A DNA stretch of 64,000 bases from Fonsecaea monophora (taxonomy: Eukaryota; Ascomycota; Eurotiomycetes; Chaetothyriales; Herpotrichiellaceae), in NCBI RefSeq assembly GCF_001642475.1, contig NW_019173993.1:123422-187421 (forward strand), in the 5' to 3' direction. The notes beneath the pieces are model-generated. The model saw nothing but the letters and a program-made list of their open reading frames with translations. It ran no database searches and had not been told where the DNA came from. The number at the start of each line of letters is the position of its first letter. Within the stretch, counting starts at the first letter, position 1. Both the position numbers and the translations under genes were made by a program. Positions 12,299 to 24,250 of this stretch are shown here, piece by piece.

Positions 12299-14566
12299 TC
12301 GTTGAACGTGTGGTTCTGGAACACTCGTTGAAAGAGCAAGGTGTCACGCTTGCGTCCTGTCGTTATGTGGTGCCCGGCAATTAACACGCAATATTATTCT
12401 TGCGGGTTCTGAACAGTGTACGAAGGCGGCCTCGGTTGTGCGGTGGGACTTGCTCTCAAACTCTCTTGTTCATCTGATATATGTGTCGTATCCTATCGGT
12501 ATGGTCAAACAACTCCTCTAATTCATCCTCCTCCAAAAGTCTCTTGATCAGGAAATAGGTATCGTCCTATTATGTGATAGTTAGCGTGGTACTGAGAAAG
12601 GCCGAAAACAAATGATCCCAAGGGGAGGCGTTTCAGTGGGAAGACGTCGATGAAAGGGGATTAACAGATGTTTAATGCTGACTTCGTTGTAATCCTATGG
12701 TAGCTCATAGTGATCTAGAGTAATAGGACAAAGAAAACCAGTTGACACCTTAAATAAGGGCTTTTGCGAAGAAGGCTGGACAAGATTCCCTCGCTTCTTA
12801 GCTCACGAGTATACTCGAAGAGGATCTCCTGGAGGGTTTCGTCGACATATCTCTTGATAATGATGTATGTGCCATCCTAAATTACTACAGTGAGTGGAAT
12901 GTCGATACAAACAATTTTGAAGGAAACCCAGAAAGGCACTCCATCTGGTGCTTCTAAACTTTCCAGAACGTAGCGTGCCACGACTGATTTTCCGAGTTGC
13001 GGCAAGCCGTGGAGCCAGAAGATATGGGAGCCTTCACCTTTGCACCAGTTTTGGAAGTCTTTGATCTGCATCAGCCACGAACAGGTATTCGGGTGTTTTC
13101 CGATATCCTAGATCGAGGTTCATTACAGTCAAGAAGAAAAATCGGTTGAGGTATGTACATGGAATTTCTTTTCGTCCGAACTCTGCTGATTCTTTCTTGT
13201 AAAGAGTATTCTGAACGCACGAAGTATTTGAATTACATACTCGGTGGTGGTCGCTCGCTCTTAAAGGCCTGTAATATACCTTTTAGATCCCCCGATGTGT
13301 TTTCAATACCATCATTACATTTCACTATCTCAATATGGTTTCCTCTTATTACCTCCGTCGTTTCCAGAGCATGGCCAACCCTTGAAGAAAAGTCGTCAAC
13401 AACCTTGACAATTGATCAGTTTGAAAAAAGCATCCTGCCATGTGAGAATCACGGTACCTTCCCAGAAAATCCTCTGATACCAGCCAGACCTTCCCCCTCT
13501 TGAAATGAATGTACACTGATATGACTGTCATGCAACGCCCCGGGAAAGTCATCCTGGATGAGGTCAAGAATTTCAGAGTCGACTTGCAGGTCGCTGAGTA
13601 TCTTGGAGTTCACAACCTGGAGGGCCACCTTCACAACAATTGATGCGAGGCGTCCCCATGCTGCTGCATCAGATCCTCTGTGAGAAGTTCCACAAAGTAT
13701 GACGGCTCTTATGCATTCAAAGAGCTCTTGATACTTGGCAAAGGTGCTGGATCTGCACCTGCGGATCGCCTTCACAATTGTTAACCAGACCACTTTCCAA
13801 TCGCCAAGGAACAGGGATACCAACATTCTTGACGATGATCCCTCCGAGACTGTGTGCAACGAAGATGATCGGCTTCTATATGCGACTTCACCTAGGTGCC
13901 AGTGTTAAGCATAAGACCCTAAGTCTAACGGTGTATAAAAATGCCAAACCCATTGAATCAGGTGAGAAAATGGTAACTGAGATGCATTTGCCCGGTTCCT
14001 CTGGAAGACCCAGCACTTGAAGCCCAGTCACGATGTAGCAGAACGATGAAGGTGCAAATACTGACCATGTCTGGCAGGGATCTCTAGATTTACCGTCAGG
14101 TCGTTAATACCATGCTGCAAAATACTGTTTTTGCCAGCCCTCTGAAATATGCCCCGAATGATATCCGCATCATATCCGTGTGTGATAATTCTTGTCTCAG
14201 GAATTCGAGCCGGCAGTAGGCCAGCTGGTCAGAATGCGGCACTGCCTATGGCATTAATATTTGCTTCGCCGTCTTCACCGCCTTCGTTCAAAATATTTGC
14301 TGATGGAGGAGTCGCGACAGACGCTGTATTCCCACGTCCGATACGAGATAGGAAGCCTCGACGTTTAACCTCGTGTTGAGTGTTAGGAGCAGATGATCGG
14401 GTCTGCGCAGACCGTGAACGAAGACGATACTGTATCGAAGTCGATCTCAACGAAGCAGTGCTATATTTGGACGTGACTACTTGACGACTGGCTCTTGTCC
14501 GGTGGGCTGATAGAGTACAGAAGCACCGAATCGCTTGACCAACGCATACCTATTGGTAACTGCCAT
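12299..14566 (-). pseudogene. NLR-like remnant: SERAC1/lipase-like N-domain plus NACHT P-loop
   Basis: Reading leftwards from ATG 14566, the sequence gives KRFGASVLYQPTG and IVFVHGLRR. After a frame change comes ARIPETRIITHGYDAD, then, after an intron, PIIFVAHSLGGIIVKN (hydrolase GxSxG) and VILCGTSHRGSDAAAWGRLA. Later exons give VVDDFSSRVGHALETTEVI and a Walker A loop WLHGLPQLGKSVVARY. This is the order of fungal NLR-like proteins with an alpha/beta-hydrolase-like N-domain. Two lesions are visible: a TGA at 14229-14231 where the family has Trp (FWP), and a +1 frame change after VFVHGLRR near 14420. Downstream, two small related coding blocks occur (DGTYIIIKRYVDETLQEIL and DDTYFLIKRLLEEDELEEL). 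Ankyrin repeats follow on the same strand. Confidence 0.72.
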
Positions 14567-15385
14567 TCCCTGGGACTTTCCGATGGCTATTCAAGTCTTA
14601 TTAGTTAGAGGAGAAAACTTGCCTTTACGATGACAAAAATTGAAGCTGTCTAAGGGTTTCCACTTGGTCAGTCGAGCGCAGTTGACGATTCCGCCTCCAC
14701 ACTTGGCTAAACTGAAACATGAGATTAGTGAGGCTCCCACCTTTACAGTTGGCGGGCGGTCTGATCGAGGTTGATCCGAAGTTCTGCCGGGATTTGATTT
14801 AAGTGTCTAGAGTACAAGTCCACCTGTAAGGTTTAAAGTAACCCAATTAATAGGCGGTTTTATACGCTTGCAGTCGGATACCTCCTATCATATGGTTCTT
14901 CCTTCGTCAGCCTCCCGCCCTGCCCGTCCTTAGATACGTGACTTTTACCACCTAAGTCCCATGCATCTTATGTCTCTGACAAGGATACAAATGCACGAGT
15001 TCTGACATAATGTGGATCATTCTCTCCATCATCGTGTATCAGACTGTCTCTTTCACGGTTGTCAGTTGGTCGTCCGATCTATTCGGTCGTCGTTAGTATG
15101 AGATCATCGTCGCCACTATCGATTCATCGGGTATATCACAGCGAGTCAAACGAAGACAATTGACAGTCTGATCAAAGCAGTATGTCTCTTGATTGCCTCA
15201 ATTGGTGCACAAACTCGACTAACACTCGGTAGGGTGTGCTAATTGGGTTTGGCTCATACGTACACTGTCAAACTGTGCAGCTATCGGCGGATAACTTAGC
15301 TTTTCAAATATTTTGCATATCAATTTTTGAAGCACTACCTTATCTCTGCACACAGAATACCAGCCTTGTATGCATCTTGTCAACG
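14567..15385. other. Intergenic, no supported gene
   Basis: This lies between the NLR-like remnant and the first gene of the metabolic cluster. No motif or plausible coding exon was seen. Confidence 0.5.
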
Positions 15386-15957
15386 CTATTTGCTCATCGC
15401 TTTCACCCACGGTGCGCTATCCTACGCCAATTAGCACGAGACGTGAAACAAGGTCAGTTGCCAGAAGCCACTCACCCCCCATACGCGGTACAGCGAACAG
15501 AGTGGTTTCTGCGAAGTATCGCCTGTAAAGGTAATGCCGGCGACGAAATCCGCCTCTACCACTTCCCCATTTTTGAACCATGACTTGATCCGCCCGAGGA
15601 CAACAATCTCACTGTAGTCTGCTTTGGAGGTGTACACCTCGAGGGGATCATGCCTGCGTTCTTTCTGCGTGATCCACGCCTTCGGGCGATTAGCAGCAAT
15701 AGCTATATATTTAGCAGCTGAGATTAGTGACAGGACGATGGTTTTTGGAGAAGTGTGTCTTTACCTTCCCTTCCCTTCAAAGGCCCAGCCAGACCGAATT
15801 GTGTCGCGTCGGGCGTAAACAATTCCGCCAGCCGGTGACCCGCGTCGGCGGCTTGGTCGTCAGCGAGGTGATAGAAGTCATCTATCCACTGCTTGACGCC
15901 TACTGGGGCTGGTATGTCAGCTGGCCATTTCGTCTCAAAAGGTCCTGTCGATGCCAT
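15386..15957 (-). CDS. SnoaL-like / NTF2-fold protein 1
   Basis: Three exons (15957..15765, 15717..15476, 15421..15386) with GTAAAG and GTGAGT donors join in frame to 156 residues, the usual size of a single NTF2-fold domain. The protein begins MASTGPFETKWPADI. It has the typical N-terminal helix (VKQWIDDFYHLAD), a segment with small-domain charges (AELFTPDATQFGLAGPLKG) and later strands (EVYTSKADYSEIVVLGRIKS; VEADFVAGITFTG). SnoaL-like proteins act as cyclases, isomerases, dehydratases or ligand-binding factors, so the reaction cannot be named. It is transcribed divergently from the FAH hydrolase at 16362 and probably shares its promoter. The last exon has only 11 codons, so the C-terminus is the least certain part. 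Confidence 0.75.
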
Positions 15958-16361
15958 TGGTGTTGGTGGTTGGTGAAGAGCAGCGAGACCGAAATCAGCA
16001 CCTGGCTTGGATCGGGGGGAGAATGCAACAGTCCAGGCATACGAACTCTGCCCACAACGAAGTTTTTTGTTGCCCTGGCATGGGGAAATTCTCAGTCTCC
16101 GTCCGGAGAGGGTGGTCTCGGTGGAAATCGGTTCGGCTGACGCGGCAGTCCGAACTCCGACAAGACAGATGATTCCTATGCCTGAGACAAGCGAGCTCCA
16201 TAGGTACAGGAACTCTATCTTGGAGCTTGCTGAACTGGTTTACGGGGTATGACACTACCCAAGCCGTCTCCGCATGGTCAAACGGAAATTGGAGAGCCTC
16301 CTCCGTCAAGTATAGAGCAGCGGCGTCGCCTGCAGTCAAGAACACACAACCTCCAGCAGAA
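15958..16361. promoter_or_regulatory. Divergent promoter, SnoaL-like 1 / FAH hydrolase
   Basis: The 404-bp gap separates two divergent cluster genes. It contains the palindromic stretch CTCCGTCCGGAG near 16100, a CGG/CCG arrangement of the type bound by Zn2Cys6 factors. No binding has been shown; this is inference from motif and position. Confidence 0.4.
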
Positions 16362-17390
16362 ATGGCAGACTCTATCTTCAAACGTCTTGTGAGGTTCGAA
16401 GATCACGCAGGGCAAGCCCACTACGGGGAAGTCCCTGAAAGCCACAACGGGGCTGACGACCTAGTGGGCGTCTCTGTGCCTGTGTACACGGGCGGACTAC
16501 CATGGGAGCAAAGCTTCTGTCTCGGTACAGACACAGTCAAGATTGCCAAATTATTGAGTCCGATCGAAGCACCACCTTTTATCTATGGGATTGGTCTCAA
16601 TTATCGCAAGCACGCTGAAGAAGCCAAGGTATGTTCACATGGCTTGTAATGCGTAAACCCGCGCTCATTGCCACATCAGGTCGAGATACCCCCTTATCCG
16701 TTGATCTTTTTCAAGGGAGGAGGAGCAGGTGAGCTATGTCTGCAAAGTGGCGACTTAAATCGCTGAAGCTGTGTATAGAGGCAGTATCGGGACCTTACGA
16801 GGACGTGCCCGTACACAAGGAGGCAGACTTCATGGATTACGAGGCAAGTGCCGATTGGGTTCGCTGCAGAATCAATCTACTGATCTGATTTCATGTCGTA
16901 GGGCGAGTTGGCGATTGTCTTTGGCAAGCAGGCTGCGAATCTGACAGAGTCTGACAACGTCTTCGATTATTTACTGGGATACACGGTCGGCAACGATGTG
17001 TCCTCACGATACTGGCAGGACCCTACGCGTTCAGGAGGCCAACACGGCTACGCAAAAGCCTTCGATAAATTCACAGTAATCGGACCGGTACTAGCATCCA
17101 CCTCGTATGTCCCAGATCCTTCCAAGCTTACTTTAAAGACCACCGTCAACGGGGAGCAGCGACAGCTTACCCAGACGGACGACCTCATTTTCGACATTCC
17201 GTCTATTGTCAGACACTTGACCCGAGGCAGGACCATACGCCCGGGAACGGTAGTGATGACTGGAACTCCGAGCGGAGTCGCAGCCTTCCACAAGCCACCG
17301 GCCTGGCTCAAGGATGGCGACGTGGTTGAGGTGGAAATCACCGAGATTGGGAGAATCCGGAACCGTATGGCATTCCCCCCAACCCCTTGA
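16362..17390 (+). CDS. Fumarylacetoacetate-hydrolase (FAH) family hydrolase
   Basis: Cytosolic metal-dependent C-C bond hydrolase or tautomerase of the FAH/acylpyruvate hydrolase superfamily. Exons are 16362..16628, 16680..16728, about 16779..16843 and 16902..17390, giving about 289 residues. Family signatures are present: YGIGLNYRKHAEEAK, then PLIFFKGGG, the metal site DYEGELAIVFGK (Glu-x-Glu), GYTVGNDVSSRYWQ with the third acidic ligand, KAFDKFTVIGPVL, and TVVMTGTPSGVAAF near the C-terminus. The third intron appears to start with GCAAGT (a GC-AG intron); exon 3 could begin six bases later at a second AG. In bacteria such enzymes act after extradiol or gentisate ring cleavage. The nearby ring-cleavage-type VOC protein and two aromatic hydroxylases make a similar job likely, but substrate and reaction are inferred. 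Confidence 0.88.
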
Positions 17391-17594
17391 GCAGGACGAG
17401 TAGGGAAATGTGGTTCAAGTCTTTATCGCGGATCATTACCCACACTTTCTCTACCCAAGAGCCATATAATACCGAGCAGAGATAGAGAAGGGGCTTAGCT
17501 TAAACCATGCGCTTTCAACAACTACATTCCCCTGACATGGGCCATGTCGCGGTCATAAGTGCCAAAACTATCGCCATTCTCCAAAACCTCTCTC

Positions 17595-19868
17595 TCAAGC
17601 TTTCACATGCTGAAACTCACTCTTGAAATACTCGTCGGTAAAGTCGAAGTCCTTGTCCAATGAAGTGAGTGCCTCGTCCCAAGATTGAATGATCTTGGCC
17701 CGGCGTCCTTCGTCTCGTGGGACAATCTTACAACTTGGACCACCGTCAGCGCCTCGACGACTCTCAGAGTCGTCAGTACTCACCTGAACGGGGCTGGACC
17801 TGCCACGAGCCCGCCGGTTACGGAATCTCTATCGATGGCGACGGGATTCCCCTGTTCGTCCACTCCCCGACTCATGCTAAAAGCCCACAGCATGCGAACA
17901 ATGGCGATGAAGAGGCCCCTTTCCGCGACGTGAAAGCCTGGACAGACTCTCCTCCCTGCACCAAAGTTCATATGAGGACGTTCAGTGGTATTGGAGTTAA
18001 TACCGAAGAATTCTCCCGAGGTCTTGTCCAAATCGTGGCGACGGGGATCAAACTCTCTGGGGTTCTTGTACCTCTCTGGGTCGTTGTTTATCGTCCAGAC
18101 CTGAGATGAAAAGTCAGACCTTCTTCACCAATCAACAGTACTTTCCTATCAAACCCACGTTATTGATAATGCCAGCACCGGCGGGGATCTTGTAGCCCAT
18201 ATAAATGTCATCTTGAGCAACGCCATGAGGCACCGCACCAAGAAGAGTCGTGGGAAACCCTGAAAAAACGGTCAATATTCTCAGGAGTTCGTCGAGACTT
18301 GCAACTCACATCTCAGGCTTTCCTCCACGACACCTCGTACGTACGGGAGGTGCTCACGATCAGACCAGGACGGCATCTTGTCAGGCCCGACAACCTTGTC
18401 GATTTCCGCCTGCGCTTCCTTTTGCACTTTCGGAAAGAGAACCATAGCCTTGGAAAGCCTGCTGTCAGCATAGAAAAATCTCTAGTTCGAGTGCCTCTAC
18501 CTTGAGGAAGCCTTTTAAGGTGTTCCACTGAGTGTCCCTGTGAGTCCATCAGCTCGCAGCTCTGAGCGTTCCATTAGCGTATGTAGCACTTACGTGGCTC
18601 CCATTGCTGCTTGAACCGCGTTGTGAGCTAACTCTTTGTCACCCAGCCTGTCGGCTCCGGCCTTTTCGTTGGCGCTTATCATGTCATTGGAAAAGCCTTG
18701 GAGTGTAGCCTCGGTCAGTCGACGAATTGCATATTGGAGAATGGAGGATTCCGCCTACATGGCCGAATTCTGCCCTCTCTGTTCCTTGCTTTGGCTTCCT
18801 GAAACAGGTCGATAAACAGACCCTCCTCAAGCTTCCTGATCTCCTTCAAGTCTTGCTTGAGCGCGCTCAAGCGAGTCGGGATCAGATTGAAGATGGGTCG
18901 CAATGAGGGATACCAGTCGGTCATTTGCAACGAATTGGCGATGCGCACGTTCCGGTCGTTCCACTTCATTCGATATCTGAGCATTAAGTCCCAAGGGTAC
19001 CGAAAGATGTGTACTTACATCACACATTCCAGCAACTGCTGGAATATCCATACTTGGAGTTCGCCATCCGAAAGCCAATGTCGAAGCCACGCTGGAGGTG
19101 TATCGCCTGAAATTTCGATCATAATCGTCCGGGGCGACCAGGAAATCGTGGAGCAACTGGCGGCTCTCAAAGAGCTGGTGGTTGAAAGCGTCAGCGCATC
19201 TCCGCCATGGACGTGCACGCACGAGACTGGATGGAAGCGCTCTTACCTGGTATGGAATATAGCTATCAGCCCCTTTGGCGTTGAGACGCAGGTGATACAT
19301 CCTCCTTTGGCGTCTCCAGATATCATCGTTACTGCAAATCTTTGGGTCAGATTGTCGCAGACTGCCAGGACTACTCCATCGGGTCTGTGCTCACTTTCGA
19401 AACAAAATGTTGAGGTTGTCACTGTTCTCTCGAATAAACATATCCATCCGTGTCGAATAGATGTTGCTCCGCTTCTCGAGAAGGTCTCTGATAATTGTCT
19501 GCGAGCTGACCACGATTTGTGTCTGGCTGCCCAGCTTGAGGGAGTATATCGGTCCATCTTCGTACTGATCAGCCTCGCAAGAACCCCACGACAGTAGAAG
19601 ATGGGCGTACATTCTTGAGCCCATTTTTGTAAGCAAAAATGTAAGTTGGAGTCTGGCAGCTGATGCAGATTGCCCAAAATAGGGACTGTTGGCGGTCCTG
19701 CAGTCGTTTGAGTCCGCGGTCGAGGCGTTATATTGCAAGATCACAATTCTTACCAGGCGGATAACCGTCAGGCCGCATACCGTAACGAGACACCTTCCAT
19801 AGTAATACCCCGAAGATGACTGAACCCAGCAAGACCCCGCTCACGATATGGATGTCAATAGTCGCCAT
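17595..19868 (-). CDS. Cytochrome P450 monooxygenase 1
   Basis: Membrane-anchored haem monooxygenase. The gene runs leftwards from ATG 19868, with an N-terminal hydrophobic anchor (IVSGVLLGSVIFGVLLW) and a proline-rich hinge (GYPPG GPPTVPILGNLHQLP). Early exons are 19868..19754, 19697..19611, 19557..19395 and 19331..19247; several more follow. The K-helix ExxR (EESLRW), the PER region (DPERYKNPREFDP) and the haem-binding signature FGAGRRVCPG are all present, so the enzyme looks intact. The last exon ends at 17595. It closely resembles the P450 at 25596-27902 in the same cluster. It is divergent from the FAD monooxygenase at 20380. The substrate is unknown; an oxidation on the same aromatic scaffold is the simplest guess. 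Confidence 0.9.
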
Positions 19869-20379
19869 GCCGTCAAGAGTGATTCTCGCAAGACTAACAA
19901 AACGAACGATGTTGACAAGGACTCCTCAGAAAGCTCACGTTCAGTCTTTTGGGGATCAAACCATCTGCTGTGGATCCACAATGTATTGTGGTTTCCGGAA
20001 GCGAATGAGTGGAGAACGTTCCCAACCGGATTCATGGCCCCGTGGGGACCGGATGCTACGACTCCGGGGAGCCTCCGAAAAGACTGGGGGTCGTTACCCA
20101 CCCGAGGCATTCCCCTGGTACCGGCGCTTCGGGGCTTCGGAAATGTTACTGACTGGCAACCATCCAATCAGACATGACTAGACTCGACAAACCCGTTATC
20201 ACTTTGATAATTCGCTGACGCATTCGGAGTCCTCGTCCCGATCCCGAACGACCCAGTCGCTCGCGCAGTGCCTGGAAACTTGGCACACTGCAGTGCTACA
20301 GATATGGTAAATCTCTTCAGGTTGTCTGCTGGACGAGCTTCGTGGTATGTACACTCAGGGATAGTGAAAGGGTAACGCC
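19869..20379. promoter_or_regulatory. Divergent promoter, P450 1 / FAD monooxygenase
   Basis: A 511-bp intergenic region between divergent genes. At 20050-20066 it has CGG, 11 bases, CCG (CGGATGCTACGACTCCG), the spacing recognised by Gal4-type Zn2Cys6 dimers. More CGG/CCG half-sites follow to about 20140. A function in cluster control is inferred. Confidence 0.45.
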
Positions 20380-21948
20380 ATGCATGACATTATCAACGTC
20401 ATCGTTGTTGGGGCCGGCTTTGGTGGGCTTTCAACAGCTATCTCGCTCAGAAGAGTCGGGTGCAATGTAAGTGTTTACGAGCTGTCGAAAGATCTGTCAA
20501 GACAAGGTACGCAATGTGAAGAGTTCTGTCCGTATTGACTCCCACTGACTGGGAGATTCTCAAGGCGATGTCATCATGCTGGGGTCGAATGCGTCGCGCG
20601 TCATCAGCCAATGGCCAGGAATGCTCGAAAAAATTCGAGGAGTCTCTTCCCTTCCCACGCGGTTGAGGATCTGCGACAAGAGCGGCAGGCTCTTGGTGGA
20701 ACAACCTCTGCCATCCGAGTTTGACGGATTCCCTAACAGCTACGCCAACCGGACCAAGGTTCAGAACTACATGTACGAATATGCTAAGGAGATTGGAGTG
20801 CAGTTCACCTTTAACGCCCGGATCGTCGAGTATTTCGAGGACGAGGACCACGCAGGCATTGTTTTCAACGGGGAGCGGGTCAATGCGGACGTTGTGGTCG
20901 CGGCCGATAGCGTCCATAGCCGGGCGAGGGCGTATGTGACAAAGAAGCCGGGCAGAGCCCAGAAGAGCGGCTTCGCAGTATACCGCTCTTGGTTCAATCT
21001 GGACTTTCTCAAGGATAACCCATTGACGAGACCTATTGCAGAGGCCGATGAGGATGATTACCGTGTATGGATTGGCGAGAATACTCACGCAATCCTGACT
21101 ACCAACAGAAATCTCCGTGCCGTGACGGTCTTCTGTACGCACAAGGTATGGTGAAATTGCGGACAGGAAACCGCAGCTGCCGACTCGATCTCTAACAACC
21201 GTCCAGAAAGGCTGACGAGAACTTGCGCTACAGGATACGGCCGACATCGAAGAGTCCTGGAATGCGCCTGGCAAAGTGGAAGATATGCTCAAGGTCGTGG
21301 ACGGCTGGGATCCTCTTCTTCAGCAATTAGTAAAGTCAATCCCTGAAGAAGTCCTCATAGACTATAAGCTACTTTGGCGGGATCCAGTCCGCCAATGGGT
21401 TTCGGATGGAGGTCGGATTGTTCTTGTGGGTGATGCGGCCCATCCTCATCTACCTACATCCGGGACTGGCGGTGCTCAGGCGATCGAGGACGGCGCCACC
21501 CTCGGCGTTTTGATCAAGAAGGCAGGGAAGAAGGACATTCGAAGAGCTTTGAAAATCTTTGAGAAGTTGCGGTAAGTCTACCGTGAGTCATTCTACTGAC
21601 CTTTCAGCTAACTCGCTCTCTTTTTTCCCCCAAAGCTTCGAGCGCACATCCCTCACGCAAAGAGCAGGATGGGAGCTACGACATCGCTGGCATCAGACAG
21701 ACTGGGATGCAGTCGCGAAAGACCCTTCATTTTTGAATCAGCCACAGCCAAGGTGGCTCTATGGTCACGACGCGGCAGATTATGCTGAGGCCAACTACGA
21801 TGCGGTATCTAGTCATTTGGAAAAGGGAACTCCCTTTACCGCCAGAAACGTACCCGACGGCTATGTTCACGAAGATTGGACCATTAGTCAGATGATGGCT
21901 AAAGAGGGTGTCAAGGCCGAACCCGACTTTTACAAAGTCGAAGCATGA
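20380..21948 (+). CDS. FAD-dependent monooxygenase (salicylate-hydroxylase type)
   Basis: Class A flavoprotein monooxygenase of about 452 residues. Exons 20380..20506, 20565..21145, 21234..21571 and 21636..21948 join in frame. The dinucleotide-binding fold is at the start (IINVIVVGAGFGGLSTAIS, GxGxxG). The ADADGVHS-like motif appears as VVAADSVHSRAR, and the FAD-ribityl motif as GRIVLVGDAAHPHLPTSGTG. The family hydroxylates phenolic rings with NAD(P)H and O2, sometimes with decarboxylation or dearomatisation. The ATG at 20380 is chosen because the Rossmann strand follows within eight residues. It is convergent with the other FAD monooxygenase (gap 366 bp) and divergent from P450 1. Likely role: ring hydroxylation before cleavage; the position on the substrate is unknown. 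Confidence 0.92.
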
Positions 21949-22313
21949 TCATGGTGCCTATTTCGTGTTAGCTCCCCTTCCTGAATGGCATATCTACCTT
22001 GATTTCTTCCTGAGCAGCTGTTATTCGTGAATGCTGGCAGGATGTCATCTGTATATGCTCTTGACCTTGAGAAGGGCCCCTCAAGAGTCAAACCCACGAC
22101 GGACGCATTAGAGACAATCCGACGGGCTAAGGCGGTCGAGAGAGCACGGTCACTTGTCCTAGCCAGTAAAACATGGCGTATGTTTACTTCGCAATGGTAG
22201 AGATACAAGCCAAGTTACTACTTATGCCGTACCAAGCGACGAAGTATTCTATCAGGACATTGTTGCGTCAGCAGACAGTTTCCGTAGATACAATGCAATA
22301 ATAGCTTCCAGCT

Positions 22314-24250
22314 TCATCGCTGAAAGTCGCTCATCTTTTCCAGACCAAAGGTATCGACCTGCGTCATGAGCTGAGTGGTCGCAGTAAACGCGTGCTTGGG
22401 CAATTTGCTGTCTTCCGAATTTGGTGCTTCAGTTTGAATTTCCTTCTTGCCCGTGGTGGTGGCCACAATGTCACGCGCTGTGGCAAGCGATGCAACGGAG
22501 TCTCCTCTCCACGCAACGTGCTGGTCAGGACGTACGAGCACCATCTTGCGCTCCCATAATTTCTCCGCCACAGTCTCTCCCACCAGGTGGAGATGCTTGA
22601 CAGGGATGTTGGACTCCTGGGCAGACTGGAGCATGTGCTCGATCCCATCGCAGCCCTCTCCAAACGTCACCAGCGTCCAGTCCGTGGGGTGGAACAGGTC
22701 GAAGATCGGGGTTCCATCCTTCAAAAAAACATGCGGCGGTCGCGACCCAGGCCACGTGGTCGGTATGTAGCGAGAAGGGCTCCATTCTGGCTCTTTAATG
22801 TCATCCGCCTCTGTAAGGATCACTGTTGACCGATACCGAAACCCCATTTCAATTCCCAAGTCTAGATTCTCTCCATTGTTTGTCTGATAGTGCTCGTGGA
22901 TCTTCCGACGCGCCTCGATAGCCTCTTGGGAGTCAGAATTGAGGGTTGCAATGTCCAACCCGTTGATCAAGTGTTTGACTGATTGATGGGTTTGCATGTG
23001 GACGCCAGAATGTTCCGAATTGCGGAGTGCGACAGGTCGCCTTTCAGCCTCGTACGAGTCAAGCAGCCCCAAGCCGCCATGGCCCTTGATGAAAGATGCC
23101 AGCTTCCAGCCCAGGTCGTACGCGTCGCCCAGCCCTGTGTTCATACCGTATCCGCCGGTCGGGATGAGTTGATGCGCCGAATCTCCCGCCAGGAACACAC
23201 GACGCATTGGGCTCGTCCACTGTCTAGTCACGGCAATGTTAGGTCTCCAGGTTGAGCGTACCAGTATTTTATCGACCTTGATGGGGTATGGTCCGTGAGA
23301 GCCGCCCAAAGCTTCATAGATCGCTTCGTGGGAGTCGATCTTGGACTCGTCCGCGTCCAAGGGAAGGAACAGGTGAGTCGTCCAGGTGTCGACTTCGTCT
23401 TGGGCGATGATGGCGCCCGAAAACTCCCCCGACTGCTGGAAGAAGAAAATGTGCCAGAATTGACCCAGCTTATGTAGCCGCGAGAGATCCTTGGACTTGA
23501 AGTGGACGAGCAGGACGAAGGCTGGAATGGGTCCGCCATCCAAGGGCATTTTGAGGGACTGCCGGACGCGGCTGTTGGCGCCGTCGCAACCTGCCACATA
23601 CTTGGACACAATAATTGATGTGACACCCGTATCTACATGAGAAATGACTGTTTCGACCTGGTCGACATTCTCCTTAACCCCTTCTACCTTCCATCCGTAT
23701 CGCAGCTCAATCAAGGGATCGTGTTCGCATCGGTCTTTGAGCCAAGCCTCAAACACAACCTGTGACACTCTCTGCCATGGCTCAAGTGGTAACGTGCCGT
23801 CGTTGGTGCTGTTGATACGAGCTTGGAATTGGTCAACCTGTGTATCTCTACGCGTTAACCTCCAGTAACTCCAAAGCAACCTGGGATTGCAATGTGTTCC
23901 GCGGGGAAAGAGATGACAAGGTTACTCACACTCTCATGCTGCCAGCTGGTCAATGCCTTTGGAGCAGGAAGGCCCGTGCAGAAAAGTACAGGCTGGGGTA
24001 TATCTGCTCGTACACCGTGCGTTCGTAGTTCCTCCGCCAGTCCAAGTCGCCGTAGGATCTCCATAGATCTTGCATTTGTGAGATCCATTTTGGGCCACTG
24101 TGTCGTGCTTTTATTCCGCTCGACGAGTACGGATCTTACCCCATAACGCGAGAGGACGGTCGCGAGTAACAGCCCAACTGGACCACCTCCGGCGATGAGA
24201 ACCGTATCTGATGAGAGCTCTTCGCGTGTAACTCCATCATCCGCCGCCAT
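22314..24250 (-). CDS. FAD-dependent aromatic hydroxylase (phenol hydroxylase / MhpA type)
   Basis: A larger class A flavin monooxygenase. Exon 1 (24250..23930) has the FAD fold TVLIAGGGPVGLLLATVLSR and VRSVLVERN. After an intron with a GTGAGT donor, exon 2 (23837..22314) continues at VDQFQARINSTNDGT. It has the DG motif VAGCDGANSRVRQSLK and the second FAD motif RVFLAGDSAHQLIPTGGYG, and ends in a thioredoxin-like C-terminal domain typical of phenol hydroxylases (GVxxVRPDQHVAWRGD pattern, seen as MVLVRPDQHVAWRGD). About 614 residues, normal for the group; a Met 11 codons earlier (24283) is an alternative start. It is divergent from the VOC protein at 24695. Ortho-hydroxylation of a phenol to a catechol, the usual substrate of extradiol enzymes, would fit that neighbour. 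Confidence 0.92.
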
